Shown: positions 1-9,232, counted from the first letter of the stretch. The stretch is 64,000 bases of DNA from Vibrio aerogenes (GCF_024346755.1 NZ_AP024861.1:3658001-3722000), one strand, 5' to 3'. Made by a program: numbers and translations. The notes: generated by a model from the letters alone, not told the origin.

Positions 1-1419
1 GGGTTTCCGGAAATGATGGATGGCCGTGTGAAAACACTGCACCCGAAAGTTCATGGCGGAATTTTAGGCCGCAGGGAACAGGACGATGCGGTGATGGCTC
101 AACATGACATACAACCGATTGATATGGTTGTCGTCAACCTTTATCCGTTTGCTGCAACCGTTTCAAACCCGGACTGCACCTTAGAAGATGCGGTTGAAAA
201 CATTGATATTGGCGGGCCAACAATGGTCCGTTCTGCTGCGAAAAACCATAAAGATGTGACAATTGTGGTCAAAGCGAACGACTACGATCGCGTGATTGCT
301 GAAATGGATAGCAATCAGAACTCCCTGACATACAACACCCGTTTCGATCTGGCGATTGCAGCCTTCGAACATACCGCGGCTTACGACGGTATGATTGCCA
401 ACTATTTCGGCACGATGGTGCCATCTTACGGTGAAAACAAAGAAGGCGATGAAGCCTCTCAGTTCCCGCGTACATTCAACATGCAGTTCGGGAAAAAGCA
501 AGACATGCGTTATGGCGAAAACAGCCATCAATCTGCTGCATTTTATGTTGAAAGTAACCCGGAAGAAGCCTCCGTTTCCACCGCCCGCCAGATTCAGGGT
601 AAAGCGCTTTCTTACAACAACATCGCGGATACAGATGCAGCACTGGAGTGCGTGAAAGAATTTGATGAGCCAGCCTGTGTAATTGTCAAGCATGCGAATC
701 CATGTGGTGTTGCACTCGGCGGCGATATTCTGAGCGCTTATAACCGCGCTTATCAAACCGATCCGACATCAGCATTTGGGGGCATCATTGCCTTCAACCG
801 TGAACTTGATGCGGCCACAGCGAAAGCCATTGTTGATCGCCAGTTCGTTGAAGTGATTATCGCGCCTGAAATTACACCAGAAGCTGTTGAAGTGGTCTCA
901 GCCAAGAAAAATGTCCGTCTTCTGGAATGTGGCTACTGGAACAGCAAAACATCAGGTTACGATGTGAAACGCGTGAACGGCGGGTTACTGGTTCAGGAGC
1001 GCGATCAGGGCATGGTGGGTCTTGAAGATCTGAAAATCGTTTCAAAACGTCACCCATCAGCCGAAGAAATCAAAGACGCGCTGTTCTGCTGGAAAGTTGC
1101 GAAGTATGTAAAATCGAATGCGATTGTTTACGCCAAAGGCGATATGACGATTGGTGTGGGTGCCGGTCAGATGAGCCGCGTTTACTCAGCAAAAATTGCT
1201 GGTATTAAAGCCGCAGACGAAGGACTGAAGGTCGAAGGTTCTGTGATGGCGTCAGATGCATTCTTCCCGTTCCGTGACGGGATTGATGCAGCTGCCGAAG
1301 CAGGTATTACCTGTGTCATTCAGCCGGGGGGGTCAATGCGTGATGATGAAGTCATTGCAGCAGCTGATGAACATGGCATGTCGATGATCTTTACCGGTAT
1401 GCGTCACTTCAGACACTAA
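1..1419 (+). CDS. purH: PurH, bifunctional AICAR transformylase / IMP cyclohydrolase (5' truncated by window edge)
   Basis: This enzyme catalyses the last two steps of de novo purine synthesis, formylating AICAR and then closing the ring to IMP. The reading frame is open from base 1, and the visible 472 residues begin at a [24 protein letters not shown] stretch that lies near residue 59 in the Escherichia coli protein, so about 58 N-terminal residues are outside the window. The transformylase signature KHANPCG is near visible residue 229. The C-terminus, ending in MRHFRH, is intact. purD follows 72 bases downstream on the same strand, as in other gammaproteobacteria. The identification is secure; only the start is missing. 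Confidence 0.97.
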   Translation, partial: GFPEMMDGRVKTLHPKVHGGILGRREQDDAVMAQHDIQPIDMVVVNLYPFAATVSNPDCTLEDAVENIDIGGPTMVRSAAKNHKDVTIVVKANDYDRVIAEMDSNQNSLTYNTRFDLAIAAFEHTAAYDGMIANYFGTMVPSYGENKEGDEASQFPRTFNMQFGKKQDMRYGENSHQSAAFYVESNPEEASVSTARQIQGKALSYNNIADTDAALECVKEFDEPACVIVKHANPCGVALGGDILSAYNRAYQTDPTSAFGGIIAFNRELDAATAKAIVDRQFVEVIIAPEITPEAVEVVSAKKNVRLLECGYWNSKTSGYDVKRVNGGLLVQERDQGMVGLEDLKIVSKRHPSAEEIKDALFCWKVAKYVKSNAIVYAKGDMTIGVGAGQMSRVYSAKIAGIKAADEGLKVEGSVMASDAFFPFRDGIDAAAEAGITCVIQPGGSMRDDEVIAAADEHGMSMIFTGMRHFRH

Positions 1420-1441
1420 GCATTATTCTCTTCCAACTTTA

Positions 1442-1466
1442 TGGCTTACGCTTTTAGCGTAAGCCA
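1442..1466. repeat. Perfect inverted repeat in the purH-purD spacer
   Basis: TGGCTTACGCT and AGCGTAAGCCA form a perfect 11-bp stem around a TTT loop. No T-run follows, so it is not a standard intrinsic terminator. It may stabilise or set processing of the purHD mRNA ahead of the purD ribosome-binding site; that role is inference. Confidence 0.7.
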
Positions 1467-1491
1467 ATTGAATATTAAGGAATGTATTTTC

Positions 1492-2787
1492 ATGAATGTA
1501 CTGATTATCGGTTCTGGCGGACGCGAACACGCACTGGGATGGAAAGTCGCACAGAATGCTCAGGTTAATACGGTATTCGTTGCACCGGGCAATGCAGGTA
1601 CAGCTTCAGAGCCTAAACTGGAGAATGTCAACATTGACGTGGAAGACATTCAGTCACTGGTTGCATTTGCCAAAGAAAAATCGATCGAACTGACCATTGT
1701 CGGACCGGAAGCCCCCTTAGTGATTGGTGTAGTCGATGCTTTTCAGGAAGCCGGGCTGCCGATTTTTGGCCCGACAAAAGGCGCAGCGCAACTGGAAGGT
1801 TCAAAAGCCTTCACCAAAGATTTTCTGGCCCGCCATCATATTCCAACAGCAGCCTATGCGAACTTTACTGAAATTGAACCAGCGCTGAGCTATGTTCGCC
1901 AGCAAGGTGCGCCAATTGTCATCAAAGCAGATGGTCTGGCCGCTGGTAAAGGGGTCATCGTTGCAATGACACTCGAAGAAGCAGAAGCCGCGATCAAAGA
2001 TATGCTGGCCGGCAATGCATTTGGCGATGCAGGCAGCCGGGTTGTGATTGAAGAATTTCTGGAAGGTGAAGAAGCCAGTTTTATTGTCATGGTGGATGGG
2101 AAAAATATTCTGCCAATGGCAACCAGTCAGGACCATAAACGGGTTGGCGATAAAGATACCGGACCGAATACCGGCGGAATGGGTGCTTATTCACCCGCTC
2201 CGGTTGTCACTGCAGATATTCACCAACGTATTATGGAACAAGTGATTCAACCGACCGTTGAAGGTATGGCTCAGGAAGGTCACCCTTACACTGGCTTTCT
2301 TTATGCTGGGTTAATGATTGATGCAGAAGGAAATCCGAAAGTCATCGAATACAACTGCCGGTTCGGTGATCCGGAAACACAGCCGATTATGATGCGGATG
2401 CAGTCTGATTTGGTTGAGCTTTGCTTAGCTGCATTGGACAAGAAACTGGATCAAACAGAATCAAAATGGGACAGCAAAGCTGCTGTTGGTATTGTTCTGG
2501 CAGCAGGCGGCTACCCTGGCAGTTATACAAAAGGTGATGTGATCACCGGACTGCCTGAAAATGCTTCTGGTGAACAAAAAGTTTTCCATGCCGGTACAAC
2601 ACTAAAAGATGGCCAGATTGTCACTAATGGCGGCCGTGTGCTTTGCGCCACGGCTCTGGGTGATTCTGTATCAGAAGCTCAGAAACAAGCTTATACGCTG
2701 GCAAAACAAATTCGCTGGGATGGTGTTTTCTGTCGCAGCGATATCGGCTATCGTGCGATTGACCGTGAACAAAACATTCAGAAGTAA
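1492..2787 (+). CDS. purD: PurD, phosphoribosylamine-glycine ligase
   Basis: ATP-grasp enzyme that joins glycine to phosphoribosylamine, the second step of purine synthesis. The start is the ATG giving MNVLIIGSGGREHALGWK, preceded by AAGGA about ten bases upstream. A longer in-frame ATG at 1441 lies inside the intergenic hairpin and lacks family support. The 431 residues match the usual length (about 429 in E. coli). Visible motifs are the GSGGREHAL nucleotide-fold start, the GLAAGKGV ATP-grasp loop, and EYNCRFGDPETQ near the metal site. It forms a two-gene unit with purH and is followed by a strong terminator. Confidence 0.97.
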   Translation: MNVLIIGSGGREHALGWKVAQNAQVNTVFVAPGNAGTASEPKLENVNIDVEDIQSLVAFAKEKSIELTIVGPEAPLVIGVVDAFQEAGLPIFGPTKGAAQLEGSKAFTKDFLARHHIPTAAYANFTEIEPALSYVRQQGAPIVIKADGLAAGKGVIVAMTLEEAEAAIKDMLAGNAFGDAGSRVVIEEFLEGEEASFIVMVDGKNILPMATSQDHKRVGDKDTGPNTGGMGAYSPAPVVTADIHQRIMEQVIQPTVEGMAQEGHPYTGFLYAGLMIDAEGNPKVIEYNCRFGDPETQPIMMRMQSDLVELCLAALDKKLDQTESKWDSKAAVGIVLAAGGYPGSYTKGDVITGLPENASGEQKVFHAGTTLKDGQIVTNGGRVLCATALGDSVSEAQKQAYTLAKQIRWDGVFCRSDIGYRAIDREQNIQK

Positions 2788-2815
2788 GCGCCAGTCAATC
2801 AAAACAAGCAAATTC

Positions 2816-2846
2816 AAGCCGGGAAAGATGATTATCCCGGCTTTTT
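2816..2846 (+). terminator. Intrinsic terminator of purHD
   Basis: AAGCCGGGA and TCCCGGCTT form a 9-bp GC-rich stem with a 10-base loop, running directly into TTTTT. It lies 28 bases after the purD stop and separates purHD from the convergent lipoprotein gene. Confidence 0.9.
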
Positions 2847-2851
2847 CACAT

Positions 2852-3550
2852 TTATGATTCAGGGATTAAATTCGGGCGGGCGATACACTCATGCTCTTCA
2901 TCGGCCAACACAAGCAGCTCATCCACATAGACCCGTTTATTTTTTACTTTACCCAGAAAAGCCATATAATTGTCCAAATCGGATAAACGATTAATCACAA
3001 AACCCGGTAAAGTCTGATTAAATTCAACCCGTTCATATTCGTAGCCGGAACATGTTTCAAAATGATCGCCATGCCATACACCCTGAATCAGTTCTAATCC
3101 CTGCTTGTCTTGTTTTTTCACCGCAGCAACGATCGCATTCGCCTGATTTTTATATTGGTTCAGCGATTCAGCCGACAACGGCAAAACTTTGCCATTTAAC
3201 CGATACTGCTGGTAAACCGCATCACCATTTTTATCAAACCGGATATGTACTTTAAAAGGGACTAATACATTCTCTGAAGCAGTCTGTGTTCCTTCACGAA
3301 CTAATTCTTTTAATACAGAACCCTGCCAACGGTAGCTGGTTTGATATCCACCATCAAAATCAGACTGAATATAATCAGATGCCGAATAAGGAGAACCCGC
3401 ATGATCGCTGTACCAGAAGAGACTGACCGCATCGCCAACCCGTTCACCACCGGATAATTGTTCAAGCTTTTTTAAAGACGGAGAATGCTGGGAAGAAGAA
3501 CATCCAAAGAGAAGAATTGATAAACAAGTAAGAAAAGTAGATCGTTTCAT
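2852..3550 (-). CDS. YjaH-like DUF1481 lipoprotein
   Basis: Predicted lipoprotein of 232 residues, function unknown. The ATG at 3550 gives MKRSTFLTC followed by a hydrophobic stretch and the lipobox LLFGC, with Cys17 as the likely lipidated residue. A TTG seven codons upstream is also in frame but sits inside the hupA terminator stem. Position directly after hupA and overall size match yjaH (DUF1481) of E. coli; this family call rests on synteny and general resemblance. No catalytic motif is seen. Expression probably depends on read-through from hupA, because the terminator abuts the start codon. Confidence 0.75.
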   Translation of the reverse strand: MKRSTFLTCLSILLFGCSSSQHSPSLKKLEQLSGGERVGDAVSLFWYSDHAGSPYSASDYIQSDFDGGYQTSYRWQGSVLKELVREGTQTASENVLVPFKVHIRFDKNGDAVYQQYRLNGKVLPLSAESLNQYKNQANAIVAAVKKQDKQGLELIQGVWHGDHFETCSGYEYERVEFNQTLPGFVINRLSDLDNYMAFLGKVKNKRVYVDELLVLADEEHECIARPNLIPES

Positions 3551-3592
3551 AAAAATACGCCAAGAAATCAAAGGGTGATGCCTTGGCGTATT
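3551..3592 (-). terminator. hupA terminator / attenuator abutting the DUF1481 start codon
   Basis: On the minus strand AATACGCCAAG and CTTGGCGTATT make a perfect 11-bp stem with a 17-base loop, followed by a run of T that ends at the ATG of the lipoprotein gene. It begins 5 bases after the hupA stop. The stem also covers the region where a ribosome-binding site for the next gene should be. Confidence 0.8.
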
Positions 3593-3597
3593 ATAAA

Positions 3598-3870
3598 TTA
3601 ATTCACTGATTCTTTCAGTGCTTTCCCTGCAACAAATGCAGGAACATTTGCGGCAGCAATTTGGATCTCTTCTCCAGTTTTAGGATTACGACCAGTGCGC
3701 GCTGCACGATGATTAACTTTGAATGTACCAAAACCAATTAGCTGAACCTGGTCACCATCTTTCAGTGCTTCTTCAACTGCACCTAAAGTTGCTTCCAGAG
3801 CGGCTTTTGCCTGCACCTTAGATAGATCTGCTTTTTCTGCAATGAAGTCTATTAATTGGGTCTTGTTCAT
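3598..3870 (-). CDS. hupA: HU-alpha, histone-like DNA-bending protein
   Basis: Nucleoid-associated protein that binds and bends DNA without sequence specificity, acting as an HU-alpha/HU-beta dimer. The 90-residue product has the full family length, opening [18 protein letters not shown] and carrying the conserved core [18 protein letters not shown] and the beta-arm region [10 protein letters not shown]. The ATG at 3870 is preceded by GAAGGGAAACCTA. It is followed by the DUF1481 gene and preceded by about 230 bases of non-coding sequence that should hold its promoter; I could not pick a convincing -35/-10 pair. Very high confidence. Confidence 0.98.
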   Translation of the reverse strand: MNKTQLIDFIAEKADLSKVQAKAALEATLGAVEEALKDGDQVQLIGFGTFKVNHRAARTGRNPKTGEEIQIAAANVPAFVAGKALKESVN

Positions 3871-4101
3871 TAGGTTTCCCTTCTACATGTTATCGAACCA
3901 GAGCCACTCTAAAGCAAAAAGGCCCTGTCTGGCAAAGGTTTGTCGACGTTCTTTTGTTAATTTAAGGAAATTTTAACGATAAACTGAGTAACAACTCACA
4001 ATTTTTCTCACCGGTAATGCATAGCAGCTCATACTATCTTGAAGTATCATATCAGTTTTTACACATTTTTTACTTTCTGGTATCAGGGCGAGACTCAGCG
4101 T

Positions 4102-4695
4102 TCAAACAGAATCGTCAGACAGTATTTGATGGATTCGTAAACGGATTTCCGGAAGCACTTCAGATTCAAACCATGCATTTTTTCGCAGCCAAAGCGTATT
4201 GCGGGGAGACGGATGCGGTAAAGGTAAATAATCCGGAGACCATCGGTGCCATTCCCGCACCGTTTCAGTCAAAGTCTTTGGCTTATCTTTCAGATAATAT
4301 TCCTGTGCATACTGGCCGATGAGCAGGGTCAGCTGTATATTGTGTAACGCATTACGTACCCGGCCGTGCCATTGAGGCGCACATTCTTTTCTTGGCGGCA
4401 AATCCCCTGAATGTCCTTTTCCCGGATAACACAGCCCCATTGGCATAATTCCAATCCTTTCCGGTGTGTAAAATGTTTCCCGATCCAACTGCAGCCACTG
4501 CCTCAACCGTTCACCACTGGGATCATTCCACGGCACAGAAGTCTGGTGAACCCGTGTTCCGGGTGCCTGACCGACAATCAGTATCCGGGCATCCGGATGT
4601 GCCTGAATCACCGGGTTCGCACCCAATGGTAATTCCGGCTCACACAAACGGCACTGACGTATTTCTTTCAATAGCTTCACGAACATCTGTTCCAT
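4102..4695 (-). CDS. Uracil-DNA glycosylase superfamily protein with four cysteines (family 4-like)
   Basis: Probable DNA-repair glycosylase of 197 residues. Motif 1, GQAPGTR, and motif 2, HPSPRN, are those of the UDG superfamily. An N-terminal CRLC pair and a second pair C-X15-C (LCYPG to KECAP) match the 4Fe-4S cysteine pattern known for family 4 enzymes, so an iron-sulfur cluster is likely. The ATG at 4695 has a GGAG ten bases upstream; an upstream in-frame start would run into the divergent yjaG gene. Whether it removes uracil or another base cannot be told from the sequence. Confidence 0.85.
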   Translation of the reverse strand: MEQMFVKLLKEIRQCRLCEPELPLGANPVIQAHPDARILIVGQAPGTRVHQTSVPWNDPSGERLRQWLQLDRETFYTPERIGIMPMGLCYPGKGHSGDLPPRKECAPQWHGRVRNALHNIQLTLLIGQYAQEYYLKDKPKTLTETVREWHRWSPDYLPLPHPSPRNTLWLRKNAWFESEVLPEIRLRIHQILSDDSV

Positions 4696-4761
4696 TGGCT
4701 TTTTTCTCCGGACATAATCAAGTACACTGCACAGTGTTTTTGTCTCATGCGTGAAACCAAT

Positions 4762-5355
4762 ATGCTTAAGAACCCGCTTCAACTTCGTCTTGAAAAACTA
4801 GCCTCCTGGCAGCAAGTAACATTTATGGCTTGTCTTTGTGAGCGCATGTATCCCAATTATGCTATGTTTTGTGATCATACACAGTATGCTGAGCCAAACA
4901 TCTACCGACAGGTTCTCGATACTATCTGGGAATATCTGACCGTAAAAAACGCTAAAATCAATTTTGAGCGGCAGCTGGAAAAACTGGAAGAAATCATACC
5001 AGCGACCGAGGCATTCGATACTTATGCAGTATACCCTGCCATCGATGCCTGTGAAGCTTTATCATCAATACTGCACTGCCTGCTTGATAAAGAAATCATG
5101 CTTGATACGACATTGCAGATTAGTTCCATATCTGTCGGAACCGTCGCACAGCTGGAAGAAGTTCAAAGCGAACAGCAAATTACCAATGAGAACCAAAAAG
5201 AGAACCCGGCCATAAATGTGGAATGGGACGTTCAGTGGGCGATATTCCGTCCTCTGAAAGAAGCCAAAGAGCATGATGTAGCGCTTATCAGAGATCTGAG
5301 AGATGAGCTCAGAGAAGAGGGAATTTCAAATATTGGCGTACAGTTATCAAAGTGA
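4762..5355 (+). CDS. yjaG: YjaG family protein (DUF416)
   Basis: Conserved protein of unknown function, 197 residues, matching E. coli YjaG along its whole length. Diagnostic stretches are LASWQQVTFMACLCERMYP near the N-terminus, VYPAIDACEALSS in the middle and GISNIGVQ near the end. The second in-frame ATG (4762) gives the family's MLKNPLQLRLEKL start; an ATG five codons earlier (4747) is possible. No signal peptide or membrane segment is seen. It is divergent from the glycosylase gene, with about 66 bases between the two starts for both promoters, and its linkage to hupA is as in enterics. Confidence 0.92.
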   Translation: MLKNPLQLRLEKLASWQQVTFMACLCERMYPNYAMFCDHTQYAEPNIYRQVLDTIWEYLTVKNAKINFERQLEKLEEIIPATEAFDTYAVYPAIDACEALSSILHCLLDKEIMLDTTLQISSISVGTVAQLEEVQSEQQITNENQKENPAINVEWDVQWAIFRPLKEAKEHDVALIRDLRDELREEGISNIGVQLSK

Positions 5356-5442
5356 GCCCTTTACCCAGTCAGGATGTAAAGCATAAATGGTGTAACTTCA
5401 GTTAATTTATTTTTTGTAGCATGAGCGGGCACGGTTAAATTT

Positions 5443-6498
5443 GTGATTAACGGTATTGAACTTTTATCTCTTTTCTTTATTTCTGTCATCGTACTTTTTA
5501 TTTCAAGAAAAGTCGCGAAGGCTGTTAACCTTGTCGATCTACCGAATGCCCGAAAACAACATCAGGGGCCTGTTCCCATCGTCGGCGGTATCGCCATTAC
5601 TATTTGCTATCTTTTCTTTCTGTCTCGTCATACATCATTAATGCCGGCAACATCTGTCCATATATTGGGAGTGACAACGCTGGCAGTGATTGGTGCACTG
5701 GATGATAAAAAAGGACTTGGTATTAAACTGCGTCTGGCCGTGCAAACACTTATTGCATTACTGATGATCCTTGGTGCCAATATAAAACTTGAGTATTTTG
5801 GATTTCTGGTTGGGGATATATCGATAAACTTTCCTTCCTGGTCATATCCCGTGACCATTTTAGCAGTCATTACCGCTATTAATGCATTTAATATGATTGA
5901 CGGACTGGATGGTTTATTGGGTTCTCTGTCAATTATTATCTTTTCAAGCCTGGCTGTTCTTCTTCTTTATCACGGTCAGACAAATCTGGCTTATGTATGC
6001 CTTTCACTCATTACGATTATCAGTGCTTACCTGCTACTGAACATGGGATTATTGGGAAAAAGATTCCGGATTTTCATGGGAGATGCCGGAAGTATGGTGA
6101 TTGGCTGGACAGTTCTCTGGTTTCTACTACAATCAACTCAGCAACCATTGCAAGTCATTAAGCCCGTTACCGCGCTCTGGATTATTGCGCTACCGTTAAT
6201 GGATATGGTTGCAACCATAGTCAGACGAATCAGAAAAAAACAGTCACCTTTTCAGGCAGACAGAACACATATTCACCATATTTTGTTGAAACTGGGACTG
6301 TCAAAAACATCAACATTACTGGTACTGGCCGGAATATCTGCATTGTTTAGTAGTATTGGTATCATTTGCGATATCAAGAATATTCCGGATTCAACCATGT
6401 TTTATACTTTTTTAACACTTTTCGGACTTTACAATGTTAGCGTCAATACCTTAATCAGCCGTATTAACAAGAAAGCAGTATTGCTGTCAAATGTATAG
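5443..6498 (+). CDS. wecA: WecA-type undecaprenyl-phosphate GlcNAc-1-phosphate transferase
   Basis: Integral membrane enzyme that starts glycan chains by moving a sugar-1-phosphate (GlcNAc in WecA) from its UDP form to undecaprenyl phosphate. The 351 residues carry the polyprenyl-phosphate transferase motifs in order: PNARKQHQGPVPIVGG (34-49), LDD (86-88), NAFNMIDGLDGL (147-158), GDAGS (213-217) and HIHH (276-279). Multiple hydrophobic segments span the protein. The start is a GTG at 5443, and no in-frame ATG fits better. It is the probable initiating enzyme for the glycan exported by the Wzm/Wzt system in this window. Sugar specificity (GlcNAc or another N-acetyl sugar) is inferred. Confidence 0.9.
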   Translation: MINGIELLSLFFISVIVLFISRKVAKAVNLVDLPNARKQHQGPVPIVGGIAITICYLFFLSRHTSLMPATSVHILGVTTLAVIGALDDKKGLGIKLRLAVQTLIALLMILGANIKLEYFGFLVGDISINFPSWSYPVTILAVITAINAFNMIDGLDGLLGSLSIIIFSSLAVLLLYHGQTNLAYVCLSLITIISAYLLLNMGLLGKRFRIFMGDAGSMVIGWTVLWFLLQSTQQPLQVIKPVTALWIIALPLMDMVATIVRRIRKKQSPFQADRTHIHHILLKLGLSKTSTLLVLAGISALFSSIGIICDIKNIPDSTMFYTFLTLFGLYNVSVNTLISRINKKAVLLSNV

Positions 6499-6585
6499 AA
6501 GGTTGATAAAATCGCGCAGTCCAAGTAGAATCCCGCTTTGGGCGTAACAAAACAAATTATTTAGTCAAACAAATAGCTAAAAATC

Positions 6586-7461
6586 ATGCGAATCATTGTA
6601 TCCACAATTTCTCATCACCATACTGAAATGATCATTCATCTGGCATCGTTGAAAAAACTTGCCAAAGCGGATGATATTGTCGTTCTGTGCCGGGATAATG
6701 CCAAAAGCAGAGAATTGAGAGAATATTGTCTGGAAAATAACATTATTTATTTGGCCAATCATCAGCCTCAGGGATTTGCACGAAATAATAATTTAAATTT
6801 CCGGTATTATCTGCAGAATTTAGCACCACAAAAAGATGACTTTTTTCTGTTGCTCAATCCGGATATCGAAATTACGCCAAACACCATTCCGGAACTGAGA
6901 ATGTCCTTAATGACATCAGAGAAAGAACTCATTGTAGGCAATTTATTCTTAGAGCGTTCATGGATGGTTCCTGATGATAATATCCGCCTGTACCCGAGAT
7001 TCCGGCAGTTTGTCCGTACCTATTTATTTGGCGATCGTTCAACAATGATCGATCGGAGAAACCAGACTTTACCAAAGCCAGGAACTTATTGGGCCAGTGG
7101 CGCTTTTTTAGCACTTCGGGCTGGATTGTATCAAGATCTCGGTGGGCTTGATGAACGCTTCTATATGTACTGTGAAGATATTGATTTCAGTCGCCGTGCT
7201 TTGTCTATGGGACTTACCATAAAGTTAGCTGAAAATGTTAAAGCATTACACTGGCGCCAACGTGCCAGTAAAAAATTACTGAGTAAGTTCTTTTTCTGGC
7301 ATGTAATGAGCGTGATGAAATATTGCTGCCTGCCAAGAAAAGGCAAATGCACCGCAGCAAAATCTGCCTTATATGAAGTGCAGCCAACAACCCCAATTTC
7401 TGTCCCCTCTTATCCTGAAAGTGCAGTGTCCTCCGCGATGACACAAGACCAGCTCACTTAA
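6586..7461 (+). CDS. GT2 glycosyltransferase, WbbL-like (probable rhamnosyltransferase)
   Basis: Family 2 transferase of 291 residues. It shares the layout of E. coli WbbL: an N-terminal nucleotide-sugar fold, GFARNNNLN (63-71), LNPDIE (90-95), the acceptor-side WASGAFLALR and the YMYCEDIDFS box. WbbL adds rhamnose to Und-PP-GlcNAc, and a dTDP-rhamnose operon lies in this window, so addition of the first rhamnose after WecA is the natural proposal. The tail beyond residue 255 is poorly conserved. The ATG at 6586 has no strong Shine-Dalgarno sequence. It follows wecA by 87 bases on the same strand and is closed by a terminator. Confidence 0.82.
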   Translation: MRIIVSTISHHHTEMIIHLASLKKLAKADDIVVLCRDNAKSRELREYCLENNIIYLANHQPQGFARNNNLNFRYYLQNLAPQKDDFFLLLNPDIEITPNTIPELRMSLMTSEKELIVGNLFLERSWMVPDDNIRLYPRFRQFVRTYLFGDRSTMIDRRNQTLPKPGTYWASGAFLALRAGLYQDLGGLDERFYMYCEDIDFSRRALSMGLTIKLAENVKALHWRQRASKKLLSKFFFWHVMSVMKYCCLPRKGKCTAAKSALYEVQPTTPISVPSYPESAVSSAMTQDQLT

Positions 7462-7519
7462 AGGATTATCGGGTATGTCGTATATAATTCGCCCAAGTTA
7501 GAGAACGAACCGATGACAT

Positions 7520-7550
7520 AAAAAAGGAGACATAAAATGTCTCCTTTTTT
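7520..7550. terminator. Bidirectional intrinsic terminator
   Basis: AAAAAAGGAGACAT and ATGTCTCCTTTTTT form a perfect 14-bp stem with an AAA loop. A-run and T-run flank the GC core, so it can stop transcription from both the glycosyltransferase gene and the convergent lipoprotein gene. Confidence 0.93.
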
Positions 7551-7572
7551 GTTGTACTGATTTTATGACAAA

Positions 7573-9114
7573 CTATTTAGTTTCATGATACTGAAGCTGG
7601 AGATAATTGGTGCGCTTCAGGAAATTTTGATTGTCTTTTTGGTCACCTAACGGTGTGGCGACAGAAAGACTGTCCGTAAATTTATTGCCATTATCAAATG
7701 TGTTCTCAGCAACGGCAAAACTATCAAAAAACTGCCGGGTAAATATATCTTTCACTTCACTGCTTGATGTGCCCATCAGTAAAGAGACCTCACTGACAGA
7801 CAAACTGTTACTCCAGAGATTATCCAGATCAGAATCATCGAAGGAAAACATCGGTAACAGCGCCTGAGGTGAGCTATAAATCACCTGTTTGATTTCTAAA
7901 CCGGAGCCATTACTCACAGACACATAAGTTCTTTGTGCGGTCAGCGATGCACCTAAGTCGGAATAGGTTTGCAGACAAATCCCCACTTCAGAAGTTGAAC
8001 AACTCACCAGCTCACTGGTTGCCACAGCTGGCAGCGTTTTAGCGGATAATGCAGTTGATAAATCCAGTCCGTTAGCCGGAGAGGATATCGCTTGTGTCTC
8101 GTTGACCGTCCACTGGTTGTAGGTTCCCTCTGTGGAAACATAGTAATTTCCGCCACCAACAGCACTCGCATAACCGTATGTACCGGTTCCGGTCTGAGGA
8201 AGATACTGCCAGTGAAGTGCGCCGGTTCCACTCTTATATACATTTATTTCAGCTTTTGCTGATAAAGACAAATCTTGTGGTGCAATCCATGAGATATCAC
8301 CAATCATATCGTCACTATCGGCATTTTTCAGTTCAATCGCTGAATCTTCGCTGACCTGTCCCAATGTGATAAAACGATACCCTTTAATCTCTCCTGCAGA
8401 ATCATCAGACTCACGAACATGGCGTGTCGCAAGGAACGTTGAGCTTGGTGATTTCATATCAATGCTTTGGCCGGAGAATCCCTGATAAATGCCTTCTAAT
8501 GTGCTGAAACCAAAAATACCAAAACCATCACCATCCTGATCAATCGAGCCAGTACGCTCATAAACCGTTGACTCGGATGATCCGGTTACACAAGTCTGAG
8601 CGGTCACCTCAGAAAGTACCGTATTGATCGTCATGTTGGTTTGCAGAAATGATTTTTGCAAAGTCAGGGCATAGGTTGTCGTACTGCCGGGAAGTTTCCG
8701 GGTGACTGTGACATATCCATTTGTCGGCACATCGGAAGCAACCAGCGTCAACTCACCATCAGATGACCAGTTTGAAGAGCTTGCTGACGTATAGGTTTCT
8801 GTTACTTTCCCGGTACTGTCCTGAATAAACGCTGTCAGCAATGCTCCTGTGGATTTCTGTGCAACAACCACATTCACAGAATCAGGTTCATCAGAAGATG
8901 AATCGTCTGATGAGGAATCATCTGAAGTATCGTAGATTTCTTCACGACCATAAATTTCACAATTACTGTTCACTTCATCTTCATCAAGTACTCTGAGTGA
9001 AACAAACTGAAGATTATATTTACTGACAGGCGCAGAACCAGAACTTTCACTACCACAACCATTGAGCAAAATAAGTGGCGTCGTGGCCAGAAAAAGTGCC
9101 TTTAGATTATTCAT
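7573..9114 (-). CDS. Large Ser/Thr/Asp-rich lipoprotein of unknown function
   Basis: A 513-residue predicted lipoprotein that I do not recognise. The signal peptide MNNLKALFLATTPLILLNGC ends in a lipobox with Cys20 and is followed by GSESSG, which has no inner-membrane retention Asp at +2. An acidic serine repeat (DDSSSDDSSSDE) lies near residues 65-76. The rest is rich in Ser, Thr, Gly and Asp, typical of beta-rich surface proteins, with few basic residues. The start has a strong GAGGA eight bases upstream. It lies downstream of the S-layer/T2SS cluster on the same strand, but its promoter region is separate. A role at the cell surface, perhaps in S-layer attachment, is only a hypothesis. 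Confidence 0.8.
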   Translation of the reverse strand: MNNLKALFLATTPLILLNGCGSESSGSAPVSKYNLQFVSLRVLDEDEVNSNCEIYGREEIYDTSDDSSSDDSSSDEPDSVNVVVAQKSTGALLTAFIQDSTGKVTETYTSASSSNWSSDGELTLVASDVPTNGYVTVTRKLPGSTTTYALTLQKSFLQTNMTINTVLSEVTAQTCVTGSSESTVYERTGSIDQDGDGFGIFGFSTLEGIYQGFSGQSIDMKSPSSTFLATRHVRESDDSAGEIKGYRFITLGQVSEDSAIELKNADSDDMIGDISWIAPQDLSLSAKAEINVYKSGTGALHWQYLPQTGTGTYGYASAVGGGNYYVSTEGTYNQWTVNETQAISSPANGLDLSTALSAKTLPAVATSELVSCSTSEVGICLQTYSDLGASLTAQRTYVSVSNGSGLEIKQVIYSSPQALLPMFSFDDSDLDNLWSNSLSVSEVSLLMGTSSSEVKDIFTRQFFDSFAVAENTFDNGNKFTDSLSVATPLGDQKDNQNFLKRTNYLQLQYHETK

Positions 9115-9232
9115 AACATTCCTCGTTATATTCTGTAACCGAATGTTCAGTCAGCCTTTCAACATTGGTTATACAAGATGGGATCTAACTTACCGCATAT
9201 AGCATCGATGCAAGATTTCTAGCAAATAACGT

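Noticed and set aside
181..756. Long antisense open frame (191 codons) inside purH
   Set aside because: It is fully opposite a confidently assigned gene, has no ribosome-binding site and encodes a composition unlike real proteins.
3871..4101. Possible hupA promoter boxes (TTGCCA with TTAGAG at 17 bases)
   Set aside because: The -10 matches consensus at only two positions; too weak to report as a feature.
4017..4322. Plus-strand open frame of 101 codons in the hupA-glycosylase region
   Set aside because: Most of it is antisense to the glycosylase gene; no Shine-Dalgarno or family resemblance.
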